The notes under the pieces: generated by a model
The model's database searches: none
Told to the model about the DNA's origin: nothing
The model's input: only the letters and a program-made list of their open reading frames with translations
Shown here: piece by piece, positions 30,351 to 42,775 of the stretch
Layout of the letters: each line of letters opens with the position of its first letter
Position numbering within the stretch: position 1 is the first letter of the stretch
Program-made: the position numbers and the translations under genes
Origin: Brachypterus glaber
Taxonomy: Eukaryota > Arthropoda > Insecta > Coleoptera > Kateretidae
Reading direction: 5' to 3'
Length of the DNA stretch: 64,000 bases
NCBI GenBank assembly: GCA_958510825.1
Contig: OY294047.1
Span: 47,785,365 to 47,849,364 of the forward strand

Positions 30351-30845
30351 CAGTTATGGCATTAAATACCGGGACAACCTCAAAAAAAATTCGTGTCATT
30401 TTTATAATTTTTTCATGGATTAACATGGGATTATTTAAAAAATTTAAAAACTAGGTTACTTTGTTTTGACATAACTGAATTATTTAGTTGAAGTTTACTG
30501 TCAAAAAATATTAAATTAATAAAGTAATATTTATTGATTCATTAAATTTTACACGAATGTTGTAATTTTTTAAATAATAATAAAATTGATATTGTTTTTA
30601 TCAAAATTGTACTATAAGGCTAAAGAATATGTGTTTAATATTCATATTTCTTTTCAGTACAGCTAAAAACTTACAAGGTTTTATAAATTTTCTACTGAAA
30701 ATGGATTTGAGTTTAACAGTTCATTACTGAAGAGCCTCACTGAGGTAAGCGAACATTTGACATATTTTGATTTTTCTAAAATATGACACAAGACCCACTA
30801 TAATCTATCAAAAATTGTTTGTCCCGATATTTAATGCCATCACTG
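30351..30845. mobile_element. Tc1/mariner-like MITE (495 bp)
   Basis: Terminal repeats CAGTTATGGCATTAAATACC and, inverted, CAGTGATGGCATTAAATATC, flanked by TA on both sides (30349-30350, 30846-30847). The interior is AT-rich and non-coding. Confidence 0.75.
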
Positions 30846-31002
30846 TATAACGACCTTATAGTGCAGTGCAGTGTTGCCACCGCTTTTAAAGCACCATTTC
30901 AAAAAAATGAGGTTATGTAAGTAAAGTAACTATAAACTATTTTAACATAGACCCCGTAATGGAAAAAATAAAAAAAATATTCATATATCATTCTTTTTTT
31001 TA

Positions 31003-31040
31003 TAAATTTGGCGAAGGCGCAGTGTAAACGGTAAATAATT
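31003..31040 (+). repeat. Short SINE body fragment
   Basis: 'aatttggcgaaggcgcagtg' followed by TAAACGG matches the SINE body at 44894-44920. Confidence 0.6.
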
Positions 31041-31055
31041 CCTTGTTAAAAATAT

Positions 31056-31455
31056 TAGTTATTTATGGTACTAGTGGGTAAAGTAAGATATTGCCCAGGC
31101 TGACGCCTCGCAGGTTAATTTTCGAGAGGGCAATATCGGTTTACCCATGAGTGCCATACAAGGTTTTATCCAATAAATAGCTTAGGAATTCATATTTTTA
31201 TTAAAAATTTTAATGACATTTACAAGAAATTAATTTGACAAGTGACAGTTGAGTGGGTTTAACTAGTTTTATTGTAATTTTAACAGTCTTGGGTATAAAA
31301 TACCCTGTAAAAAGGTCCCTTTATGACTATAAATAAATACAAATACAAATACAATAATTATCCACTCAATAAAGTAAAAGCCACGCGGGGGTTATTATTG
31401 AGTTTATCTATTTAAAATAAAGCTGGTAATTGTCTTATTATCTGCATGTATTGTA
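31056..31455 (+). mobile_element. Family A element, copy 2, with a nested insertion
   Basis: The central palindrome has arms of about 30 bp (ATGGTACTAGTGGGTAAAGT ... / ATGGCACTCATGGGTAAACC ...) and a loop containing GGCTGACGCCTCGCAGG. About 94 bp at 31259-31352, absent from copies 1 and 3, interrupt it. Confidence 0.8.
31259..31352 (+). mobile_element. Short retroelement-tail insertion in family A copy 2
   Basis: It ends in an AAATAC-type tail (aaataaatacaaatac) and replaces about 7 bp of the host element. It looks like a severely 5'-truncated non-LTR retroelement end. Confidence 0.55.
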
Positions 31456-32685
31456 TAAAAATAATTCAATTTATGTCTGTATTTTTTTACCCTTAAACTT
31501 TTGGTAGAAAGTATTATTTTGTTCTTAGATGAGTGTGTTTGAAACACTACGTTTCATTAAAGAAAATCTTCCAGCAATTTAATGAATTAATCAAATAACC
31601 TGCAGGTATACCAACTATTTATTATAATAAATAAAAACACTGGTGCTAATCATCTCTTACCGACAATAAAATTTATAAATATCCTTTAGTCGGCGATTGA
31701 AGGGTCAATTACTATTAAACCGTCGCCGACGGGCCTAGTAATAACCATCAGACGTTGATTGCTCGCAGAAGACCAGCACGTTGGCTTTAAGGAGAAGCTA
31801 AAGAGACAAAACTTATGTGTCCTAAAGATTTTTGAAAAAATATACAAAATATTTGAAAAATAAAATAAAAATAAAAAATGTGAAAGTGTACCTTTTCTAG
31901 ACGGGTGGAAAGATGAGAAAGTTTTTAAAGTAGTGTCAACTTGATAATGCGAATGTGACGTCACAGCTGTCCGTATCAAGTACTCCCCTATACCGGCTGG
32001 AGTGTCATTCGACCAGTGGCATACTAATTTTAATAAAATCACTTGTAAATCACAGAAAAAAATAATAAAATGACAAACCAAGGCGCCGTGCTAAGCGCAG
32101 AGGTGGTAACTTACTTTTTTGTTAAAACTGAGTTCTGACTCCAAGATGATAACAATCGATGAATATTTTTTTCATATTATTAAACGATTTAATTTATTTT
32201 TTCTTAATAAAATTACTCTATTAAAGCTGCCGTATCTTCTTTAAAGTTGTCAATTGCTAAGACAATTTGCCGTATCTATTGTAACTTAAGAAGTTACGAT
32301 AAAAAGCCTTAGTATAATACTAGTAATTAACGAGATACGTTTATTTTGCCTTAGTAAAGGTAAGTTACGGCAAGTGTCCTTAATAAGTAGTAATAGTTAT
32401 GGAAAACGATCGGGACTTTCCTTGACAATTAAATTGCTTTATCCAGCGGAATCTCTTATTATTCAAAATAATTTATTTTAATAAGTATTTTCATAACATA
32501 AGAAGATCAAGGTAGGTAAAATGATATAATATTCGCTAATAAACCTTTTTTCTTTATTTTGTTCATGAATTTATAAGATACGTCAAATCTCCTTAGTATT
32601 ACAAGTTAAAAATAATAAATTTTAAAGTGGTAACTATAAAAAATTCTATTTTACCGAGTATTAATATTGTTATATAACAATATTT
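31456..32685. other. No gene recognised
   Basis: A 131-codon minus frame spans 31686-32081 but resembles no family. The region holds a palindromic TGACGTCA word near 31956 and several 'gttacg/cgtaac' words at 32290-32370. Confidence 0.35.
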
Positions 32686-33020
32686 ATCCAATACATACAG
32701 ATAATAAGACAATTACCTGCTTTATTTTAAATAGATAAACTCAATAATAATCCCCGCGTGGCTTTTACTTTATTGAGTGGATAATTATTTATTTTACCCA
32801 CTCAACTGTCACTTGTCAAATTATTTTCTTGTAAATGTCATTAAAATTTTTAATAAAAATATGAATTTCTAAGCTATTTATTGGATAAAACCTTGTATGG
32901 CACTCATGGGTAAACCGATATTGCCCTCTCGAAAATTAATCTACTTGGCTGACGCCTCGCAGGTTAATTTTCTCATGGGCAATATCTTACTTTACCCACT
33001 AGTACCATAAATAACTATTT
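32686..33020 (-). mobile_element. Family A element, copy 3 (most complete palindrome)
   Basis: Reverse orientation of copies 1 and 2, about 1.2 kb from copy 2. The palindrome is fullest here: inner arms CTCTCGAAAATTAAT and AGGTTAATTTTCTC around CTACTTGGCTGACGCCTCGC, outer arms gggtaaaccgatattgccc / gggcaatatcttactttaccc. Confidence 0.8.
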
Positions 33021-35021
33021 CTTCTCTTCGAGGTAGCTCAAAAGAAAAAATACATTTCATTTAATAACTTTGTCCAAAAGAATTGTTGTTTTACCCACAG
33101 TGCCCCACACAACAAACCGTATGCGGTTTGGTATATTATTTTTACCCTGTATGGAACGTAATGTCCGTAATGTCCATCATTAGCGTAATTACCGTTCATT
33201 ACGAGTGCATTTAACACTTGCATGCCCTGTAATTGTACCAGAAATGGCCTGCACTCCAACGCAATATGTTGAAGAGATGGAGGACACTTTCAGCTTAGTT
33301 GTTGGGCAAACATGCAAAAACCGATAAATCCATGTTATCCAATTTTGAGTTATTAGCAGAAAACTTGTACAGCGTAATCCCAAAAAATTTTGAAACTGGG
33401 TCATATAATATAATGCCTAACTTCACAAAGTGAAGTCAAGATTATGCTACCGCACCAGTCACTTACCTTATTTTTTAATAATTTTGAATTGAAAATAAAC
33501 CAAATAACACAAAAAATATTTTTTCACTACCAAGGTAAGTTGACATTACTTAAACAAAAAGTCGACAGTGATGGACAAGTACACTTAGTGATAGATGAAA
33601 TCAATACAAACAAAACCGTAACTAAAAACCGCAGGGGGACATCTAGACACAAGACTACTATTTCTAATTTTATAGACTGATTCCATAAAAAATGATTTCT
33701 TGAATTATCACACATATAAATGTCAAAAATATTATTATTAAAATAATTTTAACTCCTTGGTAGTGAGAAAACGCTATGCGCTACACGTAGGTAAGTTTTT
33801 TTTAAGTCATCTGTCGTGTTTATGGACCTCAGCTCCGCACAATACGACCTCACACATAAAAATTCACTTACGTCTACTAGAAGGGCAAATAACTATTTAT
33901 TATGGGTGCATTTAACAAAAAAAAGCGTTCTAGGAAAAAAATTTTAATGATAAAGAATAAAACTCAAAACAACTTTTTTAGAAAAGCTAAATATGGACAG
34001 CCTGTTCCTCTTCAGTTAGTTGAAATATGGATTTATCGGTATTTGCTTGGACTAGTCACTTTAGTATACCATTTTAAAGAGAATTCACCGGATTTCGCTT
34101 GTATATGATGAGCTATATTAAGAAAGAGCTAGAAAATTAGTAAGAATCCATACATATAAAATAAAAAATATGCAAAAAGTGGATTTATCGGTTTTTGCAT
34201 GTTTGCTCCACAGTTGATGTCTATCATTTGAACGGATTTTTTTTCTGATACGGTAATAAAATCAATTTGATATATTTAGTTCCGTTATGAATCATAACTT
34301 ATGATGGAGAAACTATAGTTTATTTATTCATCTTATAAAGCTATAAAGGGTTAATATAATGTTGCCTTAAATAACTTCTTTCTTCTAGGAAAGTCATGCG
34401 ATAGTAGAAAATTATTTTTTTTTCAAGAGTACTAAAATCTTCATATTTTATAACTGAACACACTAGATAGAAGTAATCTATTTTTTTACAGTAAAAAAAA
34501 TTAATTCATTGTTGTACGCCATAAAAAAAAGTTAGTTAGCAAAAGCGCCACTGACGACAGCACTATTTGATTTGGATGACATCCATACTTCACAGTTGTT
34601 TGTTTATTATGTAAACGGGTCATTCACTCGAGATTCTGTTCAAAAACTTTGTCAAAAATGATTGAAGGATTTTTGGATTGTACACCTACAAATCTTTCCC
34701 AAATTGCAAATGCTACATTAGGCAAGTTACAAAATCTTGAAAAGTGTACGATTCAACCTACGAAAAAAATTTAAAATGGTTTAAGGAAGGTTTAAGCTTA
34801 TTTCAAAAGTGTTTTATTGGTTTATTTTAATAAAAAACACGTAAAAACATTATTTATTACTGAATAAATGCAAAAATTAATATAAAAAATAATATTTAGG
34901 ACGTTTGAAGAAAACATAGTATGTTTTACTTAGAGAAAAAGTTTATTTTACTCGTCTGTAGTTTCTAATTCTACAGACTAGTAAAAAAAGCTTCAATTTT
35001 CCTCTTAGTAAATAATATACT
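33021..35021. other. No gene recognised; weak open frames
   Basis: Frames at 33444-33680 (78 codons, ends KTTISNFID) and 33902-34108 (68 codons, KKKRSRKKILMIK start) and a short 'MIEGFLDCTPTNLSQIANAT' frame near 34658 show no known domain. A decayed gene or transposon is possible but cannot be shown. Confidence 0.3.
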
Positions 35022-35690
35022 ATTTTTTTATTGTATGCTTCTTTTTATTTCTGGATGTTTTACATACATATATGTAAAAAATCTGGGTTCAGCTCAAAAA
35101 ATCTGTCCGTCTTATTTCTCCTGAAAAAGTTTTAAGATTTTGTAGATTTTGTTGTAAAAATTGTTGCCATGGAGAAAAGTACAACTAGCTGACAAAAATG
35201 AACCTGTTATAGTTTTGTTTCATTATTTTTATAGTAAAACAATATAATATTTTTTTATTGTATGCTTCTTTTTTCTCTGGATGTTTTACATACATATATG
35301 TAAGAAAGCTGGGTTCAGCTCAAAAAATCTGTCTGTCTTATTTCTCCTGAAAAAGTTTTAAGATTTTGTAGATTTTGTTGTAAAAATTGTTGCCATGGAG
35401 AAAAGTACAACTAGCTGACAAAAATGAACCTGTTATAGTTTTGTTTCATTATTTTTATAGTAAAACAATATAATATTTTTTTATTGTATGCTTCTTTTTT
35501 CTCTGGATGTTTTACATACATATATGTAAGAAAGCTGGGTTCAGCTCAAAAAATCTGTCTGTCTTATTTCTCCTGAAAAAGTTTTAAGATTTTGTAGATT
35601 TTGTTGTAAAAATTGTTGCCATGGAGAAAAGTACAACTAGCTGACAAAAAATGAACCTGTTATAGTTTTTTTCATTATTTTTGCGATGCT
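35022..35690. repeat. Triplicated 227-bp tandem repeat
   Basis: 'attgtatgcttcttttt' occurs at 35030, 35257 and 35483, giving a unit of 226-227 bp. The copies are nearly identical, including 'gggttcagctcaaaaaatct' and 'ttgccatggagaaaagtaca'. The third copy ends near 35690. Confidence 0.9.
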
Positions 35691-36519
35691 TTAATACGTT
35701 CCAGTAGCTTAAACATATCTATTAGTTTTATTTTAAAAAGTGATTCGGTCTGTTGCTAGCATTGCATATAGTTTTTTTCTGTTTCGGTATCTTTTTACTT
35801 AAGGTAAGAACTTTTTTCCGAGATAGCAAATTTTTAGATAATAATCTGCTTTAATTTTTTTGTACATTTGTAAAACAATTCATTCTAAAGCATGTCTAAT
35901 TTGTGAAAAATATTTTAAATTAATATTGATTTTTATGGAATTTTGTTTTATTCAATCTATTAATTTTTATATTAAAAATAACTGTACTGTATATAACAAG
36001 ACTATAGACATCTGCAAAAAAACTAGCAAAATAAGTAATAGTGTTCCACTATAGTCTATACACTGATACATCGTTATAGTACATTATACAATGAGCGTAT
36101 AATAATTGAGGGTGAATTTTGGGACACGAGCTGAAAGGCGAGTGACCTGATCACCCGAATGATTAATAGATATTGTACGCGAGTAGAATACTATACTTTA
36201 TCCACGGTCGTTTTAAATTTTAAACGGATTAATTGGCACATTAATCATGGCCGTGGATAAAAGATATTAACAGTGTTTATGCATAAAATAAAGTCCTAGC
36301 AATAAAAAAAATGCATAAGCAGTTTTTCAGAAAAATATGCCACAATCCAATTTTTATTTATTTGTTTTGATAAACTTACTAATATTACAGATATCAATTT
36401 CTTTGTTTTTGCAGGACTTTTGACTTCTGCGACACATAATTTTACTTCTTTGCCCTTATTAATACTAGTATTACATATTTCCTTATTAATGCTGATATTA
36501 TATTACTAAACATGCAAAA
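35691..36519. other. No gene seen; one hairpin
   Basis: A hairpin with arms 'ctttatccacgg' and 'ccgtggataaaag' lies at about 36197-36262, preceded by CGAG-containing words. Otherwise AT-rich without recognised features. Confidence 0.4.
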
Positions 36520-36690
36520 CTTCGTCGCTCTAGCTCAAAGGGTGCCAGAGTTATTAATTAAAAACCTTATTATTATATTTTTAGTAAAATTTGAAAGGGT
36601 CGCAATTCTCTTAGGGTTCGTTTCCAGACCTGTGTTCCTATGCTGTTTTTTATGTTTTGTGGTGTAGAATAATACCCTTTAATATATGTC
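36520..36690. repeat. Dispersed repeat family S, copy 2
   Basis: It joins both word sets seen apart at 7945-7990 (inverted) and 8399-8440 (direct): CTCTAGCTCAAAGGGTGCCA and 'gggttcgtttccagacc'. Confidence 0.45.
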
Positions 36691-37344
36691 ATAAGACTGC
36701 AAACACCGTGTATATTCTAGGTTTGTAATGTGAGTGGAAGCATATGTAATTTTATTCCATAAATCACACAAATCTGACTTTATAGAATGCTTTGGTATTA
36801 CACCTTATCCACCCAAAAACATAGAATCAAATTTTCAGAAATTAAGATGTTAGCTTGCAAGTAAAAAAAGTCCAAAAGAAAGTGTCAAATTCATGATACA
36901 AATATTTGTTAACAATTTCTTGCACCTTAAAATTATAAAATAAATATATATTCGAGTCCTCCTGAATGAACCACTACAAAAGATTTTTACATAAAAATGT
37001 TTGTATAACTTTACAGATTTTCGGTATAAAAATCTATGATTATAGGGCTTTTCGGTAGATTTATAAGATATCTGAAAAATCTTCGATATCCTGTAGAAAA
37101 TTAGCAAGATTTTCAAAATCTTTGTCAAAATTTTTAAGATTTTTAAAATACTTTTAAGACTTTCAAAAATTTTGACTTCCCCTATAATTTTCTCGTTTAT
37201 GTAGGATTGAGAACGAAATCATAGCGTATTTTTATATTATTCACAGCCCCTGCTCTAGAATAATATTATAAGGTAGTTTCGAATTAAAAAAAAAAATCAA
37301 AAATCGTCCTAGAAAAAAAAATCAGGGATTTTCATGAAAAAATA
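36691..37344. other. No gene seen
   Basis: AT-rich. The 92-codon minus frame at 36850-37128 is low complexity and matches nothing recognised. Confidence 0.35.
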
Positions 37345-38005
37345 AGCAACTTTTTTTTTTCAAATGTCCGTCTGTACCAAAGTCTGTCCTTCTGTCTGTC
37401 TGTCCGTCGGTCTGATGTCACGTTTTTGTGTGCAGGATAACTCAAGAACGAATAATCCGATCGACTTAAAATTTTCAGGAAAAATCAAGTTCTATGAGAA
37501 GAAAATCCCTATTGTTTTTAAAAGTAATCCCTCTCAGAGTCAAAAAAGTTATGGGGGGTTAAACTTTTTAAAAAATCGAAAAAACTAAAAGAAAATTTCA
37601 GGACAAATTACTTTTATTCAATTCTACCAATCCCCCAAAAACAAAAAAGTTATGAGGGGTTAAAGCTTGTAAAAAAATTAAAAAAACTATAATTTTCAAT
37701 TTTTAATTTTGTTTTGTGTTTCGCAAAAAGAAAATAAAAAAAAATAAAAAAATCGATTTTTTATTACTTTTTTTTGAAAAAAAAATATATATTTTTTTCT
37801 TTTTTCTCAAAAATAAAATTAAAAAAGAAAAATTTTGTTTTTTGGATTTTTTTTTGAAAAAAAAATGTTTGTTTTTTTTTCAATAAAAAATTTTTTTTTT
37901 TTTTCAAATAAGTTTTTTTAAGTATTTGGGAAAATGCAATATACCATTTACTGTGGATAATATATAATGGCATGAGTAGCATTATATATCTTCACGGCTT
38001 GTTTT
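37345..38005 (+). repeat. CTGT-headed dispersed element, copy 2 (family F)
   Basis: Head: CTGTCTGTCTGTCCGTCGGT words then GGATAACTCAAGAACG. Body: 'aaaattttcaggaaaaatca', 'aaaagttatggggggttaaa' (twice), then A/T homopolymers. Tail: 'tatatatcttcacggcttgt' at 37984-38003. About 650 bp, the least interrupted copy. Confidence 0.55.
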
Positions 38006-38925
38006 CTTTTAGTATAGACTTGGCCTTATTACTATTCTTGTATATTTTACCACAAAAAAAAAAACGGATAAAAGACTTTGTAAAAAGTTAAAATTTTGAA
38101 CATTCAATAGGACAGATATGAGAGAAGACAGTAAAAAAGAAAAAAAAAATGGTATGCCTATAGGGACTCTATGTAACCCTGTAACAGGGTCCTGAAAGTT
38201 GTTGTTTTCAAAACAGTTGAGTACTGTGTTTCTGATTAGCACAGCCAATTCGACCTCGTATTGGACAGTGTCACAAGAAAAACGTGCCTGAACAAACATG
38301 AACCTTGTTTATCTATAACGTGCTAAGCGCCGTTTGGGACATAATTAATTAAAAAACCTTTGGACTCGTGTAACACATTTAGTCTATCTCCTAGAATAAA
38401 AGAAGTGATAATAATCGCAGTTTCATCTATAACTCAAGGAACTAGAGCAAATTCTTTAAAACTAAAAGTATTCAATTCTAGTCTTCTAAAAATGCCAGAT
38501 TTGGCGCTTGGTTCTTTTTACGTAAACGACGTCCATAAAAGGTTGCAACGCGTTGCTGCAACTTTTTTATCTTGCCCTGACTAACACAAATGTTACCAGT
38601 AGTTTTGATTCTGTAACGGCTTTATTTATTATCAGAACGATAACATATTCGTGCCTACATCATACGTACTTTTTACTACAGTTACTGTTTTTCTTTTACG
38701 AATATATAAATCATTTTACATTTAATAAATAAAATGTCGTACCTATATGAAGAGAATATCAAAATTACACAGTTCAACACAAAAAAATCTCACATCGGAC
38801 CAATTTACATAGGCACTTAGTACTACTAAGAGTGCCGATGTATTGAAATCTTCGCCGAAAAGTCAAAATCTTTGACCATGTTTTTTTCATATTTCTCGAC
38901 GTTTTAGACCATTCTGAGTCAAAAT
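38006..38925. other. No gene recognised
   Basis: The 74-codon frame at 38360-38584 and a 96-codon minus frame at 38009-38299 show no known domain. Confidence 0.35.
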
Positions 38926-39130
38926 CAGTGAAAAAAATTTTTGCGTCAGTCTGTCTGTCTGTCTGTCTGGGTGTAAACTCGATAACTCAATTTCTAGAAA
39001 AGATATCTACAAGTGGTTTTTTGCATATCGTTTCTTATCGTATTTCGAAAGGCTGATTAGATTTTGGGTGTAAACGGTCGGGGGTAAGGGGGTAAGAATG
39101 GGGTAAAACTTTTTAGCGTTTTTTTGCTTA
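38926..39130 (+). repeat. CTGT-headed dispersed element, copy 3 (family F head)
   Basis: CTGTCTGTCTGTCTGTCTGG then 'aactcgataactcaatttct' and 'gggggtaagggggtaa', the same order of words as in copy 1. The tail is not found downstream. Confidence 0.5.
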
Positions 39131-39671
39131 TAATTAAGTTAACTATTATTGTATATTATTTTTTAAGCACTTATTTAAAAGATATTTTAAAACGGCTTAA
39201 AAAATGTTATAAACAATTTTTTCCTAAAATACATTGTTTTCGAGATATTTGCATTTAAAGCAGTAAAATGTTTCTTAGCATAACTTGCTTAATTATAAAA
39301 TGATTTTAAGATTTCAAATAAAAGCTCTTTTTAAGCCCTATAAAAAATGTTATACAGTTTTTTGCTAGATTATAACGTTTTGGAGATACAGACTTCAAAA
39401 GTTTAATAAATTATGAAACACGCAGTTGTATTACTAGTTGCCTATTCGCACAACTTCATATTTCATAACGTTTTAAATTAGTGCCGATGTTTTGACAAAG
39501 TGCTTGCAACGTTTGGACTTTTTCTAGTTTTTAAATCAATTTTGGGTAGCAGATTTCGAATCTGTAATCAGATTTTTTGGGTCAAGTCAGGATTTTTTCT
39601 GTATGCTACTGAACTTCTCTGGTCTTTTGTGACACCTAGGTACATATTATGACACCATAAATGAGTGTATA

Positions 39672-40462
39672 GGAAAGACTCCTAATTTCGGACGGTTTCC
39701 TAATTTCGAATGGTAGTGAATCTAAGATAGTATTTGTAGAGGTAAATTAAATGGTAGCACAAATCGTTTAAATTGCAAATGACAAAATTATGGCTCCTAT
39801 ACTATTCGTAAAAAATTTCTTAATGAGATTAAATTACTTCTTATTTACAGAACAAGATGTCAAGGAATAACAAGAAACATAAATAATGGCATCCATATCT
39901 ACTCGTGAAATTTTTTTTTGGATATGTCCGAAATTAGGAACCCTTTTTCAAATTCACAAAAATGTATTAAGTATGTATATGACTTTTAAAAGTAAATGTC
40001 AATACTTTTTTAAATAATTTATAAATGCAAAAATATTACTAAGATATTGGGAAATGGAGTGCCAGAATGAGATACAAGGAAAGAGCTATGTGTAGCAATG
40101 GAGGAAAGCGAAAATTTTAAATTTGGAGATGAAATTATTGTAAACTGAATACATACGATTTGGAATATTTATAACAAAATCAATGCAGAGCCCCTAGCAC
40201 AAGCCAAAAGCTTATTTGGGGCTCTCCATGACTCTGTAGTAAATTGTACATAAATAAATAAATAAAATAAATAAATAAAAATAAATGTATGTATGTATTA
40301 AGTATGTTTTTTGAAAAAAATATACTGTAATAAAATTGTTTTCATAATAAATCATGGTTAGTTATAATAAGTTGGATGTTGTTATATAAAAAAAAATATC
40401 AAAAAGTAATACCGCCTATATTGGATAAATTGTAAATGGTATCCGAAATTAGGCGACTTTCC
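39672..40462. mobile_element. Inverted-repeat DNA element with CCTAATTTCGGA words
   Basis: Termini GGAAAGACTCCTAATTTCGG and, inverted, GGAAAGTCGCCTAATTTCGG. Extra TAATTTCGGA words occur at about 39703 and, inverted, 39926. A family I retroelement tail (40180-40275) is inserted inside. No transposase frame. Confidence 0.65.
40180..40285 (+). mobile_element. Family I non-LTR retroelement 3' end
   Basis: 'gagcccctagcacaagccaa', 'gcttatttggggctctccat', 'gactctgtagtaaattgtac', then an AAATA tail. Related ends lie at 22316-22395 (plus), 22978-23015 and 23465-23490 (minus). Confidence 0.6.
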
Positions 40463-41382
40463 TTTATCAGTAAAAAGAACCGTCCTTTTCTAGTCCTTAA
40501 GTCTACATAATATTGTTGTGGCTTTAAAAACTGGATTTAAGTTAAAAGTAACCAGAGTAAGTTACAAATAACTCTAGTAACTATGGCAACCGTATTATTT
40601 TTCTCATATCTATAGAAATGAGAAATATAATAAGGTTGCTATATAGTTCTCCGCATGAAAGAAAGTCTCCGACGTAAGGGGGAGTAATCATTCGCTCTCT
40701 CTTTCTTCCGTCAAGAGCATTATATGGCTTGCGTGCCTACATCGGGCCTCCCACTTGCACGCACATTCCAAACATATTTCCCGTAGCCACAGATCCGTGC
40801 GTCAAACTTTACCTAGTACTTCTAAGTCTGGTATTGCCTTATAGGAAATCTGGCCCTTAGATCCCTTCTAGTAGCAGGGCCCTAGAGGTTAGGCTTCTTC
40901 TGGGTAGCTAAAAAAAATTCTGAGTGGTGTAGTAAATTATAGTGTGTAATAAAATTAAATATAACACCGATTATAACCCAAATCGAAAAAGGCACTTTAA
41001 ACTACATAAAAAGATAACATCCTATATAACATGATGGTTCAATTAATTATCCTGATCCTTGGAAAAACAGTTTTTCCGACTAGCGTTTGTCTATTTGTCC
41101 TTTTTTTGCTACGTATCTTTCAGAAGTACTTCAAATAAAAATCCCGTCTTCAAAGGACAAGCGACCAAAAATCCTTTGTTCCTTTGTGTCGCAATCTGCA
41201 GTGGTGTGGGGAAGTCGGGGACGGTGAGACGGAGGCGGACGTAAGCGTTCGACGCACTAAGGTCACTTTTATGAAATAATTATACAAAATTCATATAATT
41301 TTATTAATATAAAAATAAAATATTTTTTTAAGATTAGATCATTGCCGAGTCTCGGGCCAATCTTGATCGTCAGTTCTCTACT
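40463..41382. other. No gene recognised
   Basis: 40660-40910 is GC-richer (gccacagatccgtgcgtc, ctagtagcagggccctagag), but no frame or domain is recognisable. Confidence 0.35.
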
Positions 41383-41952
41383 TAAATAACAATATCTAGA
41401 AAAGGTTTAAATTTCGTTCTGTCCTTATTTTTAAGCTAGTTAATCACTTTTTTTAAATGAATATTAAAAAATTAGGATTAGGTTAAAAAAAAGTCCAAAA
41501 TGAAATAATTTTTAGCCGCTTATCACACCAAAAGGGCCATTTTCATTTTCGTCAAAAAAATTGTATGTGTTTAGTGGTTGTGTGGTTAAAATTTCAAGAT
41601 GGTCGTTTTATTGGTTTGACTGGAATTAATTAAAATGCAGGAACGTGCAGAGTAGATTAGATCAGTGGTGAGCCCCTCGTTATTTTATTCCAGACGAACC
41701 AATAGAACGGCCATCTTGAAATTTGAACCACATCTTAACAAAATAACAGCAAATATTTATAATTTTTTTCATGAAAATAAAAGTGTAATTTTTGGTGTGA
41801 TAAGCGACTAAAAATTATTTCATTTTGGACTTGACATATTTTTGACCCGAGTCCATATGTTTTAGTATTTATTAAAAAAGCAATTTGTTAGCTTAAAAAT
41901 GTGAACAGAACGAAATATCTAACTTTTATACTTTTCTAGATATTGTCATTTA
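41383..41952. mobile_element. Large inverted-repeat element (family O)
   Basis: Arms of about 250 bp: 'aataacaatatctagaaaag' to 'ttggtttgactggaattaat' on the left, and the inverse on the right ('ccagacgaaccaatagaacg' to 'tttctagatattgtcattt'). The 40-60 bp centre is unpaired. Divergence is moderate, with no coding content. Confidence 0.75.
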
Positions 41953-42020
41953 GTAGTAGTAAATTTTTGGGTTGGCCATTTCTGGCCCTTTTTGTCACCC
42001 CAGGCAATCCCAGCCATTTA

Positions 42021-42420
42021 CTAATTTGAGTCCTCCTTGAATCTGCCCGTTCTTTCAATAAAGGTCAGGATATTGGCCCAGGGGAGATCTCTTAGTTTCT
42101 CTTGGTTGAGTCTTTGAGTTTCAAAGACTTGCAACCTGATCCTTTCGTATCTGACACACTCGGCTAAGTAATGAGAGGATGTTTCATCCTCTCCGCAATC
42201 TGGGCATAGCGGACTCTCTAGAATCCGCATTGTTGCCAGGTTCATTCTTAGCTTGCAGTGGCCCATGAGGACCCCTACAAGTTGTCTGAGTGCAGTTCTT
42301 CCTTTTTCCAGCAACCAGTCGGTCTTTGATTTGCTTGGGCCAGCCAAGAAGTCCCTAGCTTGCCGGCAACCGTCGACCACCCTCTCATCGAGAGCGGTCT
42401 TTACCTGCTTCCTTTTAACA
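42021..42420 (-). pseudogene. LINE ORF2 C-terminus (RNase H end and zinc motif)
   Basis: The minus frame reads ...ALDERVVDGCRQARDFLAGP, LRQLVGVLMGHCKLRMNLAT, CPDCGEDETSSHYLAECVRY, ERIRLQVF. The CX2CX9HX4C-like cluster after a 'LLTGHC.L..HL' motif is the hallmark of the region after RNase H in insect non-LTR elements (I, R1 and Loa-like groups). The frame ends in a stop at 42021. The upstream part is truncated. Confidence 0.8.
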
Positions 42421-42544
42421 AAAATTTCAAAACCGGTTATCTCCAAGACTACAACAGATAAAGGTTTAAAATTTATTCCTGAATCATACAGAAATAGTGT
42501 AGGCAAATTATTACTCAAAAATAAAGAATTGGGAGAAATGGCTG

Positions 42545-42775
42545 AGTTGGTTTGTCTTGGAATTGCCCCACTGTGCCTCGGCGTGCACGCATCTTGCGAG
42601 TAGCCGCGTCGCGATCGATGGTGTTTTGTCTGGCGGGCTTCCGATGCATCGATGCAACCCCCTGCCGCTCCCCGAAGGCGGCTGCGACGGCGGCGACGCC
42701 GTAGAAGCTTCTTTCTTCGGGCACGAGGACTCCTATTTGCGTGGTTAAGCCCGCTCGCATATCACGAAAATAAAT
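42545..42775. other. GC- and CpG-rich island
   Basis: It contains runs such as 'gcgacggcggcgacgccg' and 'gccgcgtcgcgatcgatgg', very unlike its surroundings. A 92-codon minus frame (GVAAVAAAFGERQ...) crosses it. It lies 5' of the LINE remnant on the same strand and could be another piece of that element's 5' region. Confidence 0.4.

Noticed and set aside
33444..34108. Possible host exons (frames of 78 and 68 codons)
   Set aside because: No recognised domain or convincing splice pairing; kept only as an unassigned stretch.
35022..35690. CRISPR-like array
   Set aside because: Units are 227 bp, identical throughout without spacers, and the genome is eukaryotic.
42253..42603. 116-codon plus-strand ORF
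   Set aside because: Shadow of the antisense LINE RNase H region, which has the recognisable zinc motif.
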